A stretch of 64,000 nt of DNA from Acetobacteraceae bacterium B3987. Its GTDB lineage: Bacteria > Pseudomonadota > Alphaproteobacteria > Acetobacterales > Acetobacteraceae. Where the stretch lies: assembly GCA_026537415.1 (NCBI GenBank), contig JAFNMF010000001.1, forward strand, positions 610-64,609, read 5' to 3'. Under the pieces are notes generated by a model. It saw only the letters and a program-made list of their open reading frames with translations. It was not told where the DNA came from and did no database searches. This document shows, one piece after another, positions 53,884-63,991 of this stretch (its first letter is position 1; every line of letters begins with the position of its first letter). Made by a program: the position numbers and the translations under genes.

Positions 53884-54366
53884 AATTTCAACTCCCCTTG
53901 GACTGGTTGTAGTATGGAAGATATTTTTTATAGGATGCAACCTTTGATTGTTTTTCTTGTAATCCATACAACTAGAACAGAGGCTATTTCTGTCCCCCTT
54001 ATGGGGCATTTTTGTGTTGAGTAAATGATATTTTGGTGTCGTCTCTTGTGGGGAACAAGAAAATAAGGGGAGGGGCACTCAATAATTAATATGAATACTT
54101 TTCCTATTGTGTGTATTAATCCATGTATATTTTAATTTCTGCGAATATCACGGGAACGTGAAACGTATTTCATTAAATAAAGAAAAAATTAAAACAAGAA
54201 TGTTGCTCCGTTAGACCAAATTACCGAACACACTTATCGGTGTAACTTTCTTTTTTTACGGGACGGGAATGGTCTATTAATTTTTTTACGCAAAGGAATA
54301 AAACCGCTTTACTCCCATTTTTTTAGAGCAAAACTTTTTAAAATAGGATTCTAGAAGTCTGGATTT
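53884..54366. other. AT-rich 483-bp intergenic region upstream of the ctrA-like gene
   Basis: No convincing coding region on either strand. Composition is strikingly AT-rich compared with the coding DNA on both sides. It holds a 14-bp palindrome (54148-54161), a small CCCC/GGGG hairpin near 53996-54007, and several isolated TTAA sites, but no TTAA-N7-TTAA pair of the classical CtrA box that I could find. It likely contains the promoter region of the regulator. Confidence 0.6.
54148..54161. promoter_or_regulatory. Palindromic operator-like site upstream of ctrA
   Basis: TCACG GGAA CGTGA, a perfect 5-bp inverted repeat with a 4-bp centre, standing out in an AT-rich region 265 bp upstream of the regulator start. 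Binding protein unknown. Confidence 0.4.
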
Positions 54367-54828
54367 TTAGGCCTCGCCGGATTCCGTTTTGCTGGAGGCC
54401 AGAAGCTGAGTGATGTGTTCTGGCGTGCCGATCAGCGCACAGGCAACAGGATGTGTCTTGTCCGCAACCAGCACGATGCGTGTCTGTGTAGAGCTGGGGA
54501 AGAGGTCGGTTTCAAGCGTGAAGACGGACGCACCCTGCTGGCTCTGTGCCTCTGCCTCACGAGCCGCTTCGCTAAGGAGGCGGGCACTGATGCGTTCTAA
54601 TGCGGGGAGGAGTCGGCTGGCGGTCTGCTCTTCCGACTCTGCTGGCCCTGCCTCATTGGTGGCAGGGCGGCGATGATGGGCAATCAGCTCATTCCAGCCC
54701 GCACGAGTCAGGAAACTGGGAATCCCCGCCTCTGGTGTATCCCGTTCAGCACGAAGGATAAGGCCGTTTTGGGCCAGAGAGAGGATGTCCAGTTTGGGCA
54801 GGCGGGTCGGATCAAGCGTGATGGCCAT
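54367..54828 (-). CDS. Hypothetical protein coupled to the aminopeptidase gene
   Basis: A 153-residue soluble protein I do not recognise. Segments such as AITLDPTRLPKLDILSLAQ at the start and a charged helix near residues 60-95 (SRLLPALERISARLLSEAAR) suggest an alpha/beta fold with a helical centre; two strands follow (ASVFTLETDL and QTRIVLVADK). Its ATG at 54828 overlaps the aminopeptidase stop (TAATG), implying coupling; a GTG at 54837 is an alternative. Confidence 0.6.
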   Translation of the reverse strand: MAITLDPTRLPKLDILSLAQNGLILRAERDTPEAGIPSFLTRAGWNELIAHHRRPATNEAGPAESEEQTASRLLPALERISARLLSEAAREAEAQSQQGASVFTLETDLFPSSTQTRIVLVADKTHPVACALIGTPEHITQLLASSKTESGEA

Positions 54829-56066
54829 TAGACCCACTCACCAGAGCGCATGAGGGGAACTTTCTGGCCGTTCTTCACCCCATCAATATCAATTTTGTCA
54901 GAGCCAATCATCCAGTCGATATGAATGATGGAATGGTTGGCTCCACGGGCAATCAATTCTTCTTCGCTCAGCCCATCAGGATCGGTCATGCACTTCGTGT
55001 AGGCTTGACCGAGTGCGATATGGCAGGCGGCGTTCTCATCGAACAGGGTGTTCTGATACAGGATGCCGCTCTGGGAGATGGGGGAGGAATGAGGGACGAG
55101 TGCCACTTCACCGATGCGACGTGCGCCTTCATCGCTATCCAGAATCCGGTTCAGCACATCTTCGCCCTTGCTGGCATGGGCCTCCACAATGCGGCCTTTC
55201 TCGAAGCGGACCTGTATCCCATCAATTAGGGACCCCTGATGGAAGAGTGGCTTAGTGCTGGAGACAGTCCCTTCCACACGGGCACAATGTGGTGTGGTGA
55301 AGACCTCTTCTGTTGGGATGTTTGGGTTGCAGACAACGCCATTTCTGGCCTCTTCAGCCCCACCAGCCCAGAGATGCCCGTCTGCCAGCCCGACCATCAG
55401 GTCCGTGCCCGGTCCGGTGAAGTGCAGGGCATCAAAGCGGCGGTCATTGAGCATGGCGGCACGTGCATGAAGTGTCCGGTTATGCTCTGCCCATGCGGAG
55501 ACAGGGTCAGCCACATCCACACGGGAGGCATGGAAGATGCCGTTCCACAGGGCGGTGAGGGCTTCATCTTCTGGCAGGTCGGGGAAGACCTGCTGGGCCC
55601 ATGCTGGGGTCGCACAGGCGATGATGTTCCAGTTGATGTCAAAGCTGGTGATACGCTCCATGGCCGGACGATAGGCAGCGGAACTGGCCCGGCTAACACG
55701 GGAGATATGGTCCGGGTTCTGGTCCTTCAGCAGGGTGGGGTTTCCCCCTGTGATGGCCATACGGGCCGCCCCTTGGCCAAAAGCCTCCGCCATGCCGTTA
55801 GCCAGCCAGCCCGCAGCCGTGTCGAAACTGTCTTCATGCCCGTGGGTGAAGCGGGCTAGCGTCGTTTCATCATCCTGATACAGGGTGGTGACGAGAGAGG
55901 CACCGGCCTTGTAGGCATGGGCAGTAATACGCCGGATAAGAGGTACGGCCTCCAGTCCCGCTGTAATGATGAGTTGCTGGCCGGGGGTGATGTTCAGCCC
56001 CGTGCGGACGGAAACCTCCGCCAGACGGTCCAGAAGCTGCTCATGTGTGAAGGATGATGTGGGCAT
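54828..56066 (-). CDS. Aminopeptidase, M29 family (AmpS/PepS-like)
   Basis: Metal-dependent aminopeptidase releasing N-terminal residues from peptides. The 412-residue length is typical of M29. Landmarks: N-terminal LNITPGQQLIITAGLEAVPL, the metal-site NIPTEEVFTTPH near residue 250, and the C-terminal HSSPISQSGILYQNTLFDEN and HIDWMIGS, which contribute catalytic ligands. Lies 37 bp after hisC on the same strand. Confidence 0.92.
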   Translation of the reverse strand: MPTSSFTHEQLLDRLAEVSVRTGLNITPGQQLIITAGLEAVPLIRRITAHAYKAGASLVTTLYQDDETTLARFTHGHEDSFDTAAGWLANGMAEAFGQGAARMAITGGNPTLLKDQNPDHISRVSRASSAAYRPAMERITSFDINWNIIACATPAWAQQVFPDLPEDEALTALWNGIFHASRVDVADPVSAWAEHNRTLHARAAMLNDRRFDALHFTGPGTDLMVGLADGHLWAGGAEEARNGVVCNPNIPTEEVFTTPHCARVEGTVSSTKPLFHQGSLIDGIQVRFEKGRIVEAHASKGEDVLNRILDSDEGARRIGEVALVPHSSPISQSGILYQNTLFDENAACHIALGQAYTKCMTDPDGLSEEELIARGANHSIIHIDWMIGSDKIDIDGVKNGQKVPLMRSGEWV

Positions 56067-56103
56067 GGGATAGTCTCGTAAAATGATGATGTTTGGATGG
56101 ACA

Positions 56104-57168
56104 TTAGAGGGACAGGATTTCGTCCAGTGCTTTTAGCAGGGCATCCATTTCTTCATCCGTTCCAATGGTGATGCGGAGCCAGTCGCTGATGCGGGGGCTA
56201 CTTCCCTGATGGCGCACAATGATGGCCCGCTCCCGCAAACCATTGAAGAGCCGATCAGCCGAGCAGTCGGGGTGATGAACCAGAATGAAGTTGCCTACGG
56301 AGGGTAGAACCTTCAGCCCACGCTCCCGCAGGGCCGTGGTGGTGCGGTCCCGTGTGGCGATGATGCGGGACACGGTTTGCTTCAGCCATGCCTTATCCCG
56401 GATGGATGCTTCTGCTCCGGCTTGGGCTGGGCGGGACAGGGGATAGGAATTGAAGCTGTCTTTGACCCGTATCAGTCCTTCAATTAGTTCAGGCGAACCG
56501 ATGGCATAGCCTACACGCAGCCCTGCCAGCCCGGAAGATTTCGAGAAGGTGCGGATGACGAGTAGATTAGGATAACGCTGCGTGAGTGGAACAACGCTTT
56601 CACCACCAAAATCGACATAGGCCTCATCAACGATGACCGTCTGGGAGGTAAAGCGTTTCAGTAGCGATTCAATAGCGGACACAGGCAGGCCGATGCCGGT
56701 ATTGGCATTGGGATTGGCGATGATGACGCCACCAGCCGGACCTTCATAATCCTCCACGGCAATGGTGAAGTCCTCCCGCAGGGGAATGGTGCGGTATTCC
56801 AGTCCGAACATCTGGCAGTAGATTGGGTAGAATCCGTAGGTCACATCGCTGAATAGAACTGGCGCATCATTATGGAATAGTGCCTGAAAAGCGTGGCCGA
56901 GAACCTCATCGGAACCATTCCCGGCGAAGACACAGTCAACCGGAACATTCTCCTGCTCGGCAATGGCCGTACACAGGGCTAGAGCCGCTGGGTCAGGATA
57001 GAGGCGTAGGCGGTCATCTGCACTGGCCTTTATGGCGTCCAGCGCACGGGGAGACGGACCGTAGGGAGACTCATTGGTGTTCAGCTTGATCAGCGTGGCC
57101 ATGCGGGGCTGTTCACCGGGGACATAAGGTTGGAGGCCGTGGACCTTCTTGTTCCAGAACTGGCTCAT
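56104..57168 (-). CDS. hisC: Histidinol-phosphate aminotransferase
   Basis: PLP-dependent aminotransferase of histidine biosynthesis; HisC enzymes may also act on aromatic amino acids. The 354-residue protein has LNTNESPYGPSPRALDAI near residue 28, NPNANTGIGLPVS near residue 153, the PLP-lysine region RTFSKSSGLAGLRVGYAIG near residue 212, and the C-terminal RISDWLRITIGT. Overlaps the ankyrin gene stop by ATGA. Confidence 0.94.
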   Translation of the reverse strand: MSQFWNKKVHGLQPYVPGEQPRMATLIKLNTNESPYGPSPRALDAIKASADDRLRLYPDPAALALCTAIAEQENVPVDCVFAGNGSDEVLGHAFQALFHNDAPVLFSDVTYGFYPIYCQMFGLEYRTIPLREDFTIAVEDYEGPAGGVIIANPNANTGIGLPVSAIESLLKRFTSQTVIVDEAYVDFGGESVVPLTQRYPNLLVIRTFSKSSGLAGLRVGYAIGSPELIEGLIRVKDSFNSYPLSRPAQAGAEASIRDKAWLKQTVSRIIATRDRTTTALRERGLKVLPSVGNFILVHHPDCSADRLFNGLRERAIIVRHQGSSPRISDWLRITIGTDEEMDALLKALDEILSL

Positions 57169-57668
57169 CGTGCAGTCTCCTCAGCAAACAGGCTGCCCAG
57201 CCCCTGACGGTGGGCAAGATCACGGGCGGACAGGCCCTCGGCATCACGAATATCCGGGTTGGCACCATGCTCCAGCAGTAGGCGGGCCATACCTTGACGT
57301 CCGAACATGATGGCAAACATGAGCGGCGTGCGCCCGGCATGGTTTGCCTGATCGATGTGCGCCCCACGCTCCAGCAGCAGGCGGGCAATGGCCTCATATC
57401 CCTTAAAAGCAACACCAGAGAGAGCTGTGGCTCCTTTGGCATCTACGCCGTTCGGGTCGGCACCATTATCCAGCAGGAGGCAGGCCGTATCGAGCTGGTC
57501 GTTATAGGTGGCAACAATCAGCGGGGTATAGCCCCGGCTGTCGGCACAGTCGGCAGGCATTCCGGCTTCGAGAAACTGTTTGACCAGATCATTCTCTCCG
57601 TTGCGGGCCGCATCAATGAAAAGAGCGGTGATCTGCTCCGGGGTGAAGGACATTTCGGGCTGCGTCAT
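57165..57668 (-). CDS. Ankyrin-repeat protein
   Basis: A 167-residue cytosolic-type protein with about four ankyrin repeats between residues 25 and 155: RGYTPLIVATYNDQLDTA, GATALSGVAFKGYEAIARLL, GRTPLMFAIMFGRQGMARLL and a final partial repeat. No signal peptide. It belongs to the small bacterial ankyrin proteins that mediate protein contacts; the partner is unknown. Its ATGA overlap with hisC shows the two are co-translated. Confidence 0.88.
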   Translation of the reverse strand: MTQPEMSFTPEQITALFIDAARNGENDLVKQFLEAGMPADCADSRGYTPLIVATYNDQLDTACLLLDNGADPNGVDAKGATALSGVAFKGYEAIARLLLERGAHIDQANHAGRTPLMFAIMFGRQGMARLLLEHGANPDIRDAEGLSARDLAHRQGLGSLFAEETAR

Positions 57669-58016
57669 GGATGGGCTGCCTTTGCGATAAAAGAATATGC
57701 ACGTACGTGGCCTTCGAATGTCCCGCCTGTTGGCAGGCAGGTCAAGGGGGAAGGGCCTCTCTGATGTGCTGGATATGTGGTTGATACAGGATGGATGGAA
57801 GGGGGCAACATGATCGGAATCTGCCTTAGGGGCTGACAGGCATGGCCTGTTTGTACTCCGGATATAGGAAAATTGATCTTATTTGTCTGTTGGGCATTGC
57901 GTTCTTTCGTAGGATAAGGCCACTTGTGAAATATCTGGACTATGACAGGCCGTGTTAAGGGGCATGAGCCTGCCGTGGGAGACCAGATGATTGTTTGAAT
58001 TGAGGACGTTAGATCA
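57669..58016. other. 348-bp divergent intergenic region between the ankyrin gene and tkt
   Basis: No gene recognised. It contains a short perfect inverted repeat ACAGGC/GCCTGT (57836-57841, 57845-57850) that could be an operator, and must carry divergent promoters for the ankyrin-hisC and tkt operons. I found no strong -35/-10 pair. Confidence 0.5.
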
Positions 58017-60092
58017 GTGAATAGTATGCTGTCGAAACTTGGCATAGACACGATCCGCACATTGGTGATGGATAGTGTAGAGCGCGCAAAATCCGGTCAT
58101 CCGGGTACCGCAATGGCTCTGGCTCCGGCCATGTATGCTTATTGGCAGTTTACTATGTATTATAACCCGGCCGATCCCTTTTGGCCGGGGCGTGATCGAT
58201 TTATTCTCTCGGGTGGGCATGCGTCCATCCTTCTCTATGCTACGGTCTTTCTCGCCGGGGTGAAGGATATTGAGAACGGACAGGTTGTTGACCGTCCGGC
58301 TCTGACGCTAGAAGACCTGAAGAATTTCCGCCGTTTTGAATCCCGCACACCGGGGCATCCCGAATATGGGCTGACGGCTGGTGTGGAAATCACAACCGGC
58401 CCGCTGGGGCAGGGATGCAGTAGTGCCGTTGGTATGGCCATGGCCGAGCGTTGGCTCTCCACCCATTACGGGCGGCCGGGCTATAACCTGTTTGGCTATC
58501 ACATAACCTCTTTTTGTGGTGACGGTGACATCATGGAGGGCGTGGCCTCTGAGGCTGCCTCTCTGGCAGGGCATCTGAAGCTGGGTAACCTGACATGGGT
58601 CTATGATAGCAACCGCATTTCCATTGAAGGGTCCACAGATGTGACCTTCACGGAAGATGTGGCTATGCGTTTTGCGTCTTATGGCTGGCAGGTGCTGGAG
58701 GTGGAAGATGGTAATGACGTTCCTGCCATCTGCGAGGCCCTGAAGCAGGGGCGTGCGGAAACGACCCGCCCGACCCTGATTATTCTGAAGACGATCATTG
58801 GTTACGGGGCACCGGGCAAGGCTGGGACGGCTTCGGCTCATGGTGAACCACTTGGCATGAAGGAGCTGGAAGGGGCCAAGAAAGCCTATGGCTGGCCCGA
58901 TGATGCCCCGCACTTCACTGTGCCGGATGGTGTGAAAGAGCATTTTCAGGCTCTGGCCGGACAGCGTGGTGCTAAGGCGCAGGCAGAATGGGAAGCGCAG
59001 TTTGCTGACTATTGTGCCCAGTATCCTCAAGAAGGGGATGAGCTGAAACACATCTTCGCCGGTACGTTGCCAGAGAGTTGGGAGAAAGACCTGCCGGTCT
59101 ATCCCGCCGATGAGAAAGGGATTGCATCCCGCCAGAGTTCTGGTGAGGTGCTGAATGCCATAGCCGCTCAGTTCCCGTGGCTGGTTGGTGGGGCGGCGGA
59201 TCTCGCGCCATCTACCAAGACCCTCATCAAGGGCGCACGGTCGTTGCAGGCACCATCCAACATGGTGCAGGAAGGGGCGCATTATGATGGTCGGAACGTC
59301 CATTTCGGGGTGCGTGAACATGCGATGGCGGCCATTTGCAATGGTCTCGCTCTGAGTGGCCTGCGGCCTTTCTGTGCCGGGTTCTTGATCTTCTCGGATT
59401 ACATGAAGCCCGCCATCCGTCTTGCTGCTTTGATGCATCTGCCGGTGATTTATGTATTCACCCATGATTCCATTGGTGTGGGTGAAGATGGTCCGACCCA
59501 TCAGCCGATTGAACAGCTGGCCCAGTTCCGGGCCATGCCGGGCCTGACCATTCTGCGCCCGGCAGATGCTAATGAGGTGGTGGAGAGCTGGCGTGTGGCC
59601 ATGCAGCACCGTGCCGGCCCCGTCGCTCTGGCCCTGACACGGCAGAATCTGCCCACTCTGGACCGGACCCGCTATGCTTCTGCTGCTGGCGTGGCCCGTG
59701 GTGGCTATGTTCTGGCGGATTGTGAAGGTGAGCCGGAGATTTTGCTCATGGCTTCCGGCTCTGAAGTGTCACTCGTTGTTAGGGTCTATGAACGGTTGAA
59801 GGCCGAGGGTGTGCGAGCCCGTGTGGTTTCCATGCCGAGCTTTGAGCTGTTTGAAAAGCAAGATCGTGCCTATCGTGACGCTGTATTGCCTCCTTCTGTC
59901 CGTAAGCGTGTGGGTGTGGAGATGGCATCCCGGTTTGGTTGGGACCGCTATGTGGGGCTGGATGGTGCTGTCATTGCCATGAACAGTTTTGGTGAATCTG
60001 GAGCGGCAGCAGAATTGATGGAAAAATTCGGCTTTACAGAGCAGGCCGTTTACGAGCAAACCCGCACCTTGCTACGGGCCGCAGAAGACTGA
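58017..60092 (+). CDS. tkt: Transketolase
   Basis: ThDP enzyme moving two-carbon units in the pentose phosphate pathway. The 691-residue protein has GHPGTAMALAPAMYAYW near residue 28, the ThDP motif GDGDIMEGVASEAASLAGHL near residue 163, GVREHAMAAICNG near residue 429 and EDGPTHQPIEQLA near residue 490. The likely start is GTG 58017 (TGAGGA about 10 nt upstream); ATG 58026 is an alternative. It opens an operon with tal-pgi and gnd. Confidence 0.96.
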   Translation: MNSMLSKLGIDTIRTLVMDSVERAKSGHPGTAMALAPAMYAYWQFTMYYNPADPFWPGRDRFILSGGHASILLYATVFLAGVKDIENGQVVDRPALTLEDLKNFRRFESRTPGHPEYGLTAGVEITTGPLGQGCSSAVGMAMAERWLSTHYGRPGYNLFGYHITSFCGDGDIMEGVASEAASLAGHLKLGNLTWVYDSNRISIEGSTDVTFTEDVAMRFASYGWQVLEVEDGNDVPAICEALKQGRAETTRPTLIILKTIIGYGAPGKAGTASAHGEPLGMKELEGAKKAYGWPDDAPHFTVPDGVKEHFQALAGQRGAKAQAEWEAQFADYCAQYPQEGDELKHIFAGTLPESWEKDLPVYPADEKGIASRQSSGEVLNAIAAQFPWLVGGAADLAPSTKTLIKGARSLQAPSNMVQEGAHYDGRNVHFGVREHAMAAICNGLALSGLRPFCAGFLIFSDYMKPAIRLAALMHLPVIYVFTHDSIGVGEDGPTHQPIEQLAQFRAMPGLTILRPADANEVVESWRVAMQHRAGPVALALTRQNLPTLDRTRYASAAGVARGGYVLADCEGEPEILLMASGSEVSLVVRVYERLKAEGVRARVVSMPSFELFEKQDRAYRDAVLPPSVRKRVGVEMASRFGWDRYVGLDGAVIAMNSFGESGAAAELMEKFGFTEQAVYEQTRTLLRAAED

Positions 60093-60111
60093 CTGGAGAG
60101 GAGTGAAAGCA

Positions 60112-62961
60112 ATGGAAGGCACCCTGCCAGAGACCCCTTTGACCCGTCTGGCCCATCATGGCCAGTCCATTTGGCTGGATTTCATTAGGCGAGATTTTGT
60201 CGAAGATGGTCGTCTTGCCGCTATGGTGAAGGAGGACGCCCTGAAAGGGGTGACCTCCAACCCGGCTATTTTCGAGCAGGCTATCGGGCATGGTGCGGAA
60301 TATGAGGATGCCGTACAGGCACTTCTGGAGACGGGTAGCCTGACCGCTGGAGACCTCTATGAGGTTCTGGCTGTAGAGGATATCCGTCAGGCCTGTCAGG
60401 TTCTACGCCCCGTATTTGATGAGACGAACGGGCGGGATGGCTATGTCAGTCTGGAGGTCTCTCCTTATCTGGCTCACGATGCCAGGAAGACTCTGGAGGA
60501 AGCCCGCAGGCTCTGGCAGCAGGTGGATCATCCCAATGTGATGATCAAGATTCCGGCAACGGAAGAGGCTATTCCAGCTATCGAGCAGGCCATTGCTGAG
60601 GGTATCAATGTCAATGTCACACTTCTCTTTGCCATCGGCATGTATGAGAAGGTGCTGGAAGCCTACGTAAAAGGGCTGGAGACCCGGATAAAAGCTGGTC
60701 TGCCGGTGGGCCATATCGGTAGTGTGGCTTCTTTCTTTGTTAGCCGTATTGATGGGCGGATTGATGCTCAGATTGACCGCCGCATAGCTGCTGATGACCC
60801 GGAAAGCAGGGCGTTGCAGGCGTTGCGAGGGCAGGTGGCTATTGCCAATGCCCGTATGGCGTATCAGCATTATCTTCGCATTGTGGAAAGTCCTCGCTGG
60901 CAGGCACTGGCCGCACAGGGAGCGCAGACACAGCGTCTTCTCTGGGCCAGCACGAGTACGAAGGATAAAGCCTATCGTGATGTGCTGTATGTGGAGGAGT
61001 TGATCGGTGCTGATACCGTCAACACGCTGCCGCCCCGCACGCTGGAAGCCTTCCGAGATCACGGGATTCCAGAGAGTCGTTTGGATCAAAATATAGAGGC
61101 TGCCCGTAAGATTCTGCTGGAAGCGGAGCGGCTGGGGCTTGATCTGGATGGTGTGGCCACCACTTTGTTGGAAGAAGGTGTGGCGGCTTTCGAGGTCGCT
61201 TTTGATGGATTGCTCGGTGCGGTTGCAGCCCGCCGAGAAGCTGTTTTGGGGGAACGTCTTATGCGAGTATCCTTGGCACTATCAGGTGAGTTGGAAAACG
61301 CCGTTGTCGCAGCTGGTAAGAGCTGGAGTCAGGATGGCAAGGTACGACGCATATGGGAGCGTGACGCCTCTGTCTGGACCAACGGGCCAGAAAGCAAATG
61401 GCTGGGCTGGTTGGATGTCGTTAAGAATGGGCGTGTCGCCCTTGAGGCTTACGAGGCCCTTGGCCGTGAGGTGAAGGAGCGCGGTTATAGCGACGTGCTG
61501 CTTCTGGCTATGGGTGGCTCCAGCCTTGGCCCAGAAGTGCTGGAAGAAACCTTCGGTCAGGTTGCCGGTGGGCCTAAACTGCATGTGTTGGATAGTACCG
61601 ACCCCCAGCAGGTTGCTAGCTTCCGCAAGGCGATAGACCCGGCTAAGACGCTGTTCATCGTGTCCAGCAAATCCGGCAGCACGCTGGAGCCGAACATCTT
61701 GTTCGCCTATTTCTGGGATCAGGCAGAGAAGGCTCTGGGGCGCAGCCCGGGTGAGCATTTCGTTGCTGTGACGGACCCCGGTTCTTCGCTGGAAACAGTG
61801 GCTAAGGAGCATGGGTTTGCCCATATCTTCTATGGTAATCCGGAGATTGGTGGCCGGTATTCCGTTCTGTCCGCCTTCGGTCTCGCCCCGGCTGCTGCGG
61901 CGGGTTATGATGTTCGTGCCTTGTTGGACAGCACTCAGCTGATGATTGAGGCGTGCGATGCCTCTGTTCCTCCCGTCACCAACCCCGGTGTAAATCTGGG
62001 TCTAGCTCTCGGTGTAGCCGCAACGAGCTTCCGGCGGGACAAGGTCACGTTTGTGGCATCAAAGAAAATTGCCTCTCTCGGAGCTTGGTTGGAGCAGCTT
62101 CTGGCTGAAAGTACCGGCAAGAACGGCACGGGCCTCATCCCCATAGATGGCGAGCCGCTGGGCGCACCGGACGTTTATGGCGATGACCGTGTTTTTGTGG
62201 AGCTACGTCTAGGGCATGAACCTGTCAGCCCGGGGCTGAAAGCTCTGCGTGAAGCAGGTCACCCGGTTGTGACCCTGCATCTGGATGATGTCAGCCAGAT
62301 CGTGCAGGCTTTCTTCGTGTTCGAGTTCGCCACGGCGGTGGCGGGGTCTGTGCTGGGGATTAATCCATTTGATCAGCCGGACGTAGAGTTTAGCAAGGTC
62401 GAAACCCGCAAGCTGACCAAGGCTTATGCTGAGACGGGTCACCTGCCGGAGGAAACGCCGTTCGCCAAGGATGGTAACCTCGCTTTCTACGCTGATGAAC
62501 GCAACCGTGAGGCCTTGGGCAACGGTAGTGCAGAAACCATTCTGAAAGCTCATTTTGACCGTGTGGGCAAGAATGACTATATTGGCCTCCTGGCTTATAT
62601 TGAGCGGAACAAAGCCCATATCGCCTGGGAGCAGACGGTGAGAACAGAGTTGAGGGATCAGCTTCATGTCGCAACAGCGGCGCAGTTTGGTCCACGCTTT
62701 CTTCACTCGACAGGCCAGGCTTATAAGGGAGGCCCCAACAGTGGTGTCTTCCTGCAGGTGACAGCAGATGATGCTGCCGATCTGCCTATCCCGGGCCATG
62801 CCTATAGCTTTGGTGTTGTTAAGGCCGCTCAGGCCCGAGGGGATTTTGACGTTCTGGCTGCCCGCGGCCGTCGTGCGCTGCGTGTGCATATTGCCGGGCC
62901 CCTGCATGCAGGGTTGGACCGTCTCGCTCAGCTGGTGACAGATATTTTAAAAGGAGCTTGA
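60112..62961 (+). CDS. tal-pgi: Bifunctional transaldolase / glucose-6-phosphate isomerase
   Basis: Fusion enzyme of 949 residues. Residues about 1-365 are transaldolase ([16 protein letters not shown], Schiff-base lysine in [12 protein letters not shown] near residue 143, [20 protein letters not shown]). Residues about 390-949 are phosphoglucose isomerase ([14 protein letters not shown] near residue 463, [11 protein letters not shown] near residue 522). The same fusion is known from Gluconobacter and some other bacteria, and lets one protein return pentose-phosphate sugars to glucose-6-phosphate. ATG 60112 is nine nt after AGGAG; the nearer GTG 60103 is too close. Confidence 0.95.
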   Translation: MEGTLPETPLTRLAHHGQSIWLDFIRRDFVEDGRLAAMVKEDALKGVTSNPAIFEQAIGHGAEYEDAVQALLETGSLTAGDLYEVLAVEDIRQACQVLRPVFDETNGRDGYVSLEVSPYLAHDARKTLEEARRLWQQVDHPNVMIKIPATEEAIPAIEQAIAEGINVNVTLLFAIGMYEKVLEAYVKGLETRIKAGLPVGHIGSVASFFVSRIDGRIDAQIDRRIAADDPESRALQALRGQVAIANARMAYQHYLRIVESPRWQALAAQGAQTQRLLWASTSTKDKAYRDVLYVEELIGADTVNTLPPRTLEAFRDHGIPESRLDQNIEAARKILLEAERLGLDLDGVATTLLEEGVAAFEVAFDGLLGAVAARREAVLGERLMRVSLALSGELENAVVAAGKSWSQDGKVRRIWERDASVWTNGPESKWLGWLDVVKNGRVALEAYEALGREVKERGYSDVLLLAMGGSSLGPEVLEETFGQVAGGPKLHVLDSTDPQQVASFRKAIDPAKTLFIVSSKSGSTLEPNILFAYFWDQAEKALGRSPGEHFVAVTDPGSSLETVAKEHGFAHIFYGNPEIGGRYSVLSAFGLAPAAAAGYDVRALLDSTQLMIEACDASVPPVTNPGVNLGLALGVAATSFRRDKVTFVASKKIASLGAWLEQLLAESTGKNGTGLIPIDGEPLGAPDVYGDDRVFVELRLGHEPVSPGLKALREAGHPVVTLHLDDVSQIVQAFFVFEFATAVAGSVLGINPFDQPDVEFSKVETRKLTKAYAETGHLPEETPFAKDGNLAFYADERNREALGNGSAETILKAHFDRVGKNDYIGLLAYIERNKAHIAWEQTVRTELRDQLHVATAAQFGPRFLHSTGQAYKGGPNSGVFLQVTADDAADLPIPGHAYSFGVVKAAQARGDFDVLAARGRRALRVHIAGPLHAGLDRLAQLVTDILKGA

Positions 62962-62963
62962 GG

Positions 62964-63971
62964 ATGCGTATCGGAATTATCGGACTTGGCCGCATGGGTG
63001 GCAATATTGCTGTCCGCTTGACCCGCAAGGGGCATGATGTTGTCGCGTTCGACCGGACACACGCTGTCACCGAGAAGATTGTCGAGAGGTCGGAGAAGGG
63101 GCGGGCTCAGGGAGCCCCAACCTTCGAGAAAATGGTCGAGCTTCTTTCTGGTGAGGAGCGGCGTGTCATCTGGGTCATGCTGCCAGCCGGTAAAGTGACA
63201 GAAGATTGCATACAGAAGCTCGCTCCCCTGTTGGGCAAGGGTGACATCATCATTGATGGTGGTAACACCTATTACAAAGAGGATATCCGTCGGGCGAAAG
63301 AGCTGGCAGAGCGTGGCATTGATTATATCGATGTCGGTACTTCTGGCGGTGTCTGGGGCCTCGAGCGGGGATATTGCATGATGTATGGCGGCGAGAAACA
63401 CGCCGCTGAGTATGTAGACCCAATTTTGGACGCTCTGGCACCAGGTGTGGGTGATGTGCCTCGCACACCGGACCGTGAGGATGATGGTCGTCATGATCCA
63501 CGGGCTGAGAAAGGGTATCTTTATTGCGGTCCGGCCGGTGCTGGCCATTTTGTAAAGATGATTCATAACGGCATCGAATACGGTATGATGCAGGCCATTG
63601 CTGAAGGCTTTGATGTGCTGGCCAGCAAGAATTCCGAAAAACTGCCGGAAGAAGAGCGTTACGACTTGCATCTGGCCGATATTGCTGAAGTGTGGCGTCG
63701 TGGCAGCGTCGTATCTTCGTGGCTGCTCGACCTGACAGCTGAAGCCTTGGCCCGTTCTGGTGACCTGAATGAATTCAGTGGTGAGGTACAGGATTCCGGT
63801 GAAGGTCGCTGGACGATTGAAGCGGCCATTGAGGAAGATGTCCCTGCACCGGTAATGACAGCCGCTCTATTCACCCGTTTCCGGTCCCGTACTGGCAACA
63901 ATTTTGCCGAGAAAGCCCTGTCCGCCATGCGGTATGGTTTTGGTGGTCATACCGAACGCAAGAAGAAATAA
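62964..63971 (+). CDS. gnd: 6-phosphogluconate dehydrogenase, decarboxylating (short form)
   Basis: Oxidises 6-phosphogluconate to ribulose-5-phosphate and CO2. The 335-residue length marks the short GndA-type class, often NAD-preferring, unlike the ~470-residue NADP enzyme. Landmarks: [41 protein letters not shown] and the substrate-binding [17 protein letters not shown] near residue 195. AAGGAG lies before ATG 62964, 2 bp after tal-pgi. Confidence 0.95.
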   Translation: MRIGIIGLGRMGGNIAVRLTRKGHDVVAFDRTHAVTEKIVERSEKGRAQGAPTFEKMVELLSGEERRVIWVMLPAGKVTEDCIQKLAPLLGKGDIIIDGGNTYYKEDIRRAKELAERGIDYIDVGTSGGVWGLERGYCMMYGGEKHAAEYVDPILDALAPGVGDVPRTPDREDDGRHDPRAEKGYLYCGPAGAGHFVKMIHNGIEYGMMQAIAEGFDVLASKNSEKLPEEERYDLHLADIAEVWRRGSVVSSWLLDLTAEALARSGDLNEFSGEVQDSGEGRWTIEAAIEEDVPAPVMTAALFTRFRSRTGNNFAEKALSAMRYGFGGHTERKKK

Positions 63972-63991
63972 ACTGTCCTGGAGAACGGGGG

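Noticed and set aside
53884-54366. CtrA autoregulatory box
   Set aside because: Several TTAA are present, but pairs are spaced 12 bp, not the 7 of the classical box.
58308-59609. 433-codon minus-strand frame
   Set aside because: Shadow of transketolase; no recognisable domain and no ribosome site.
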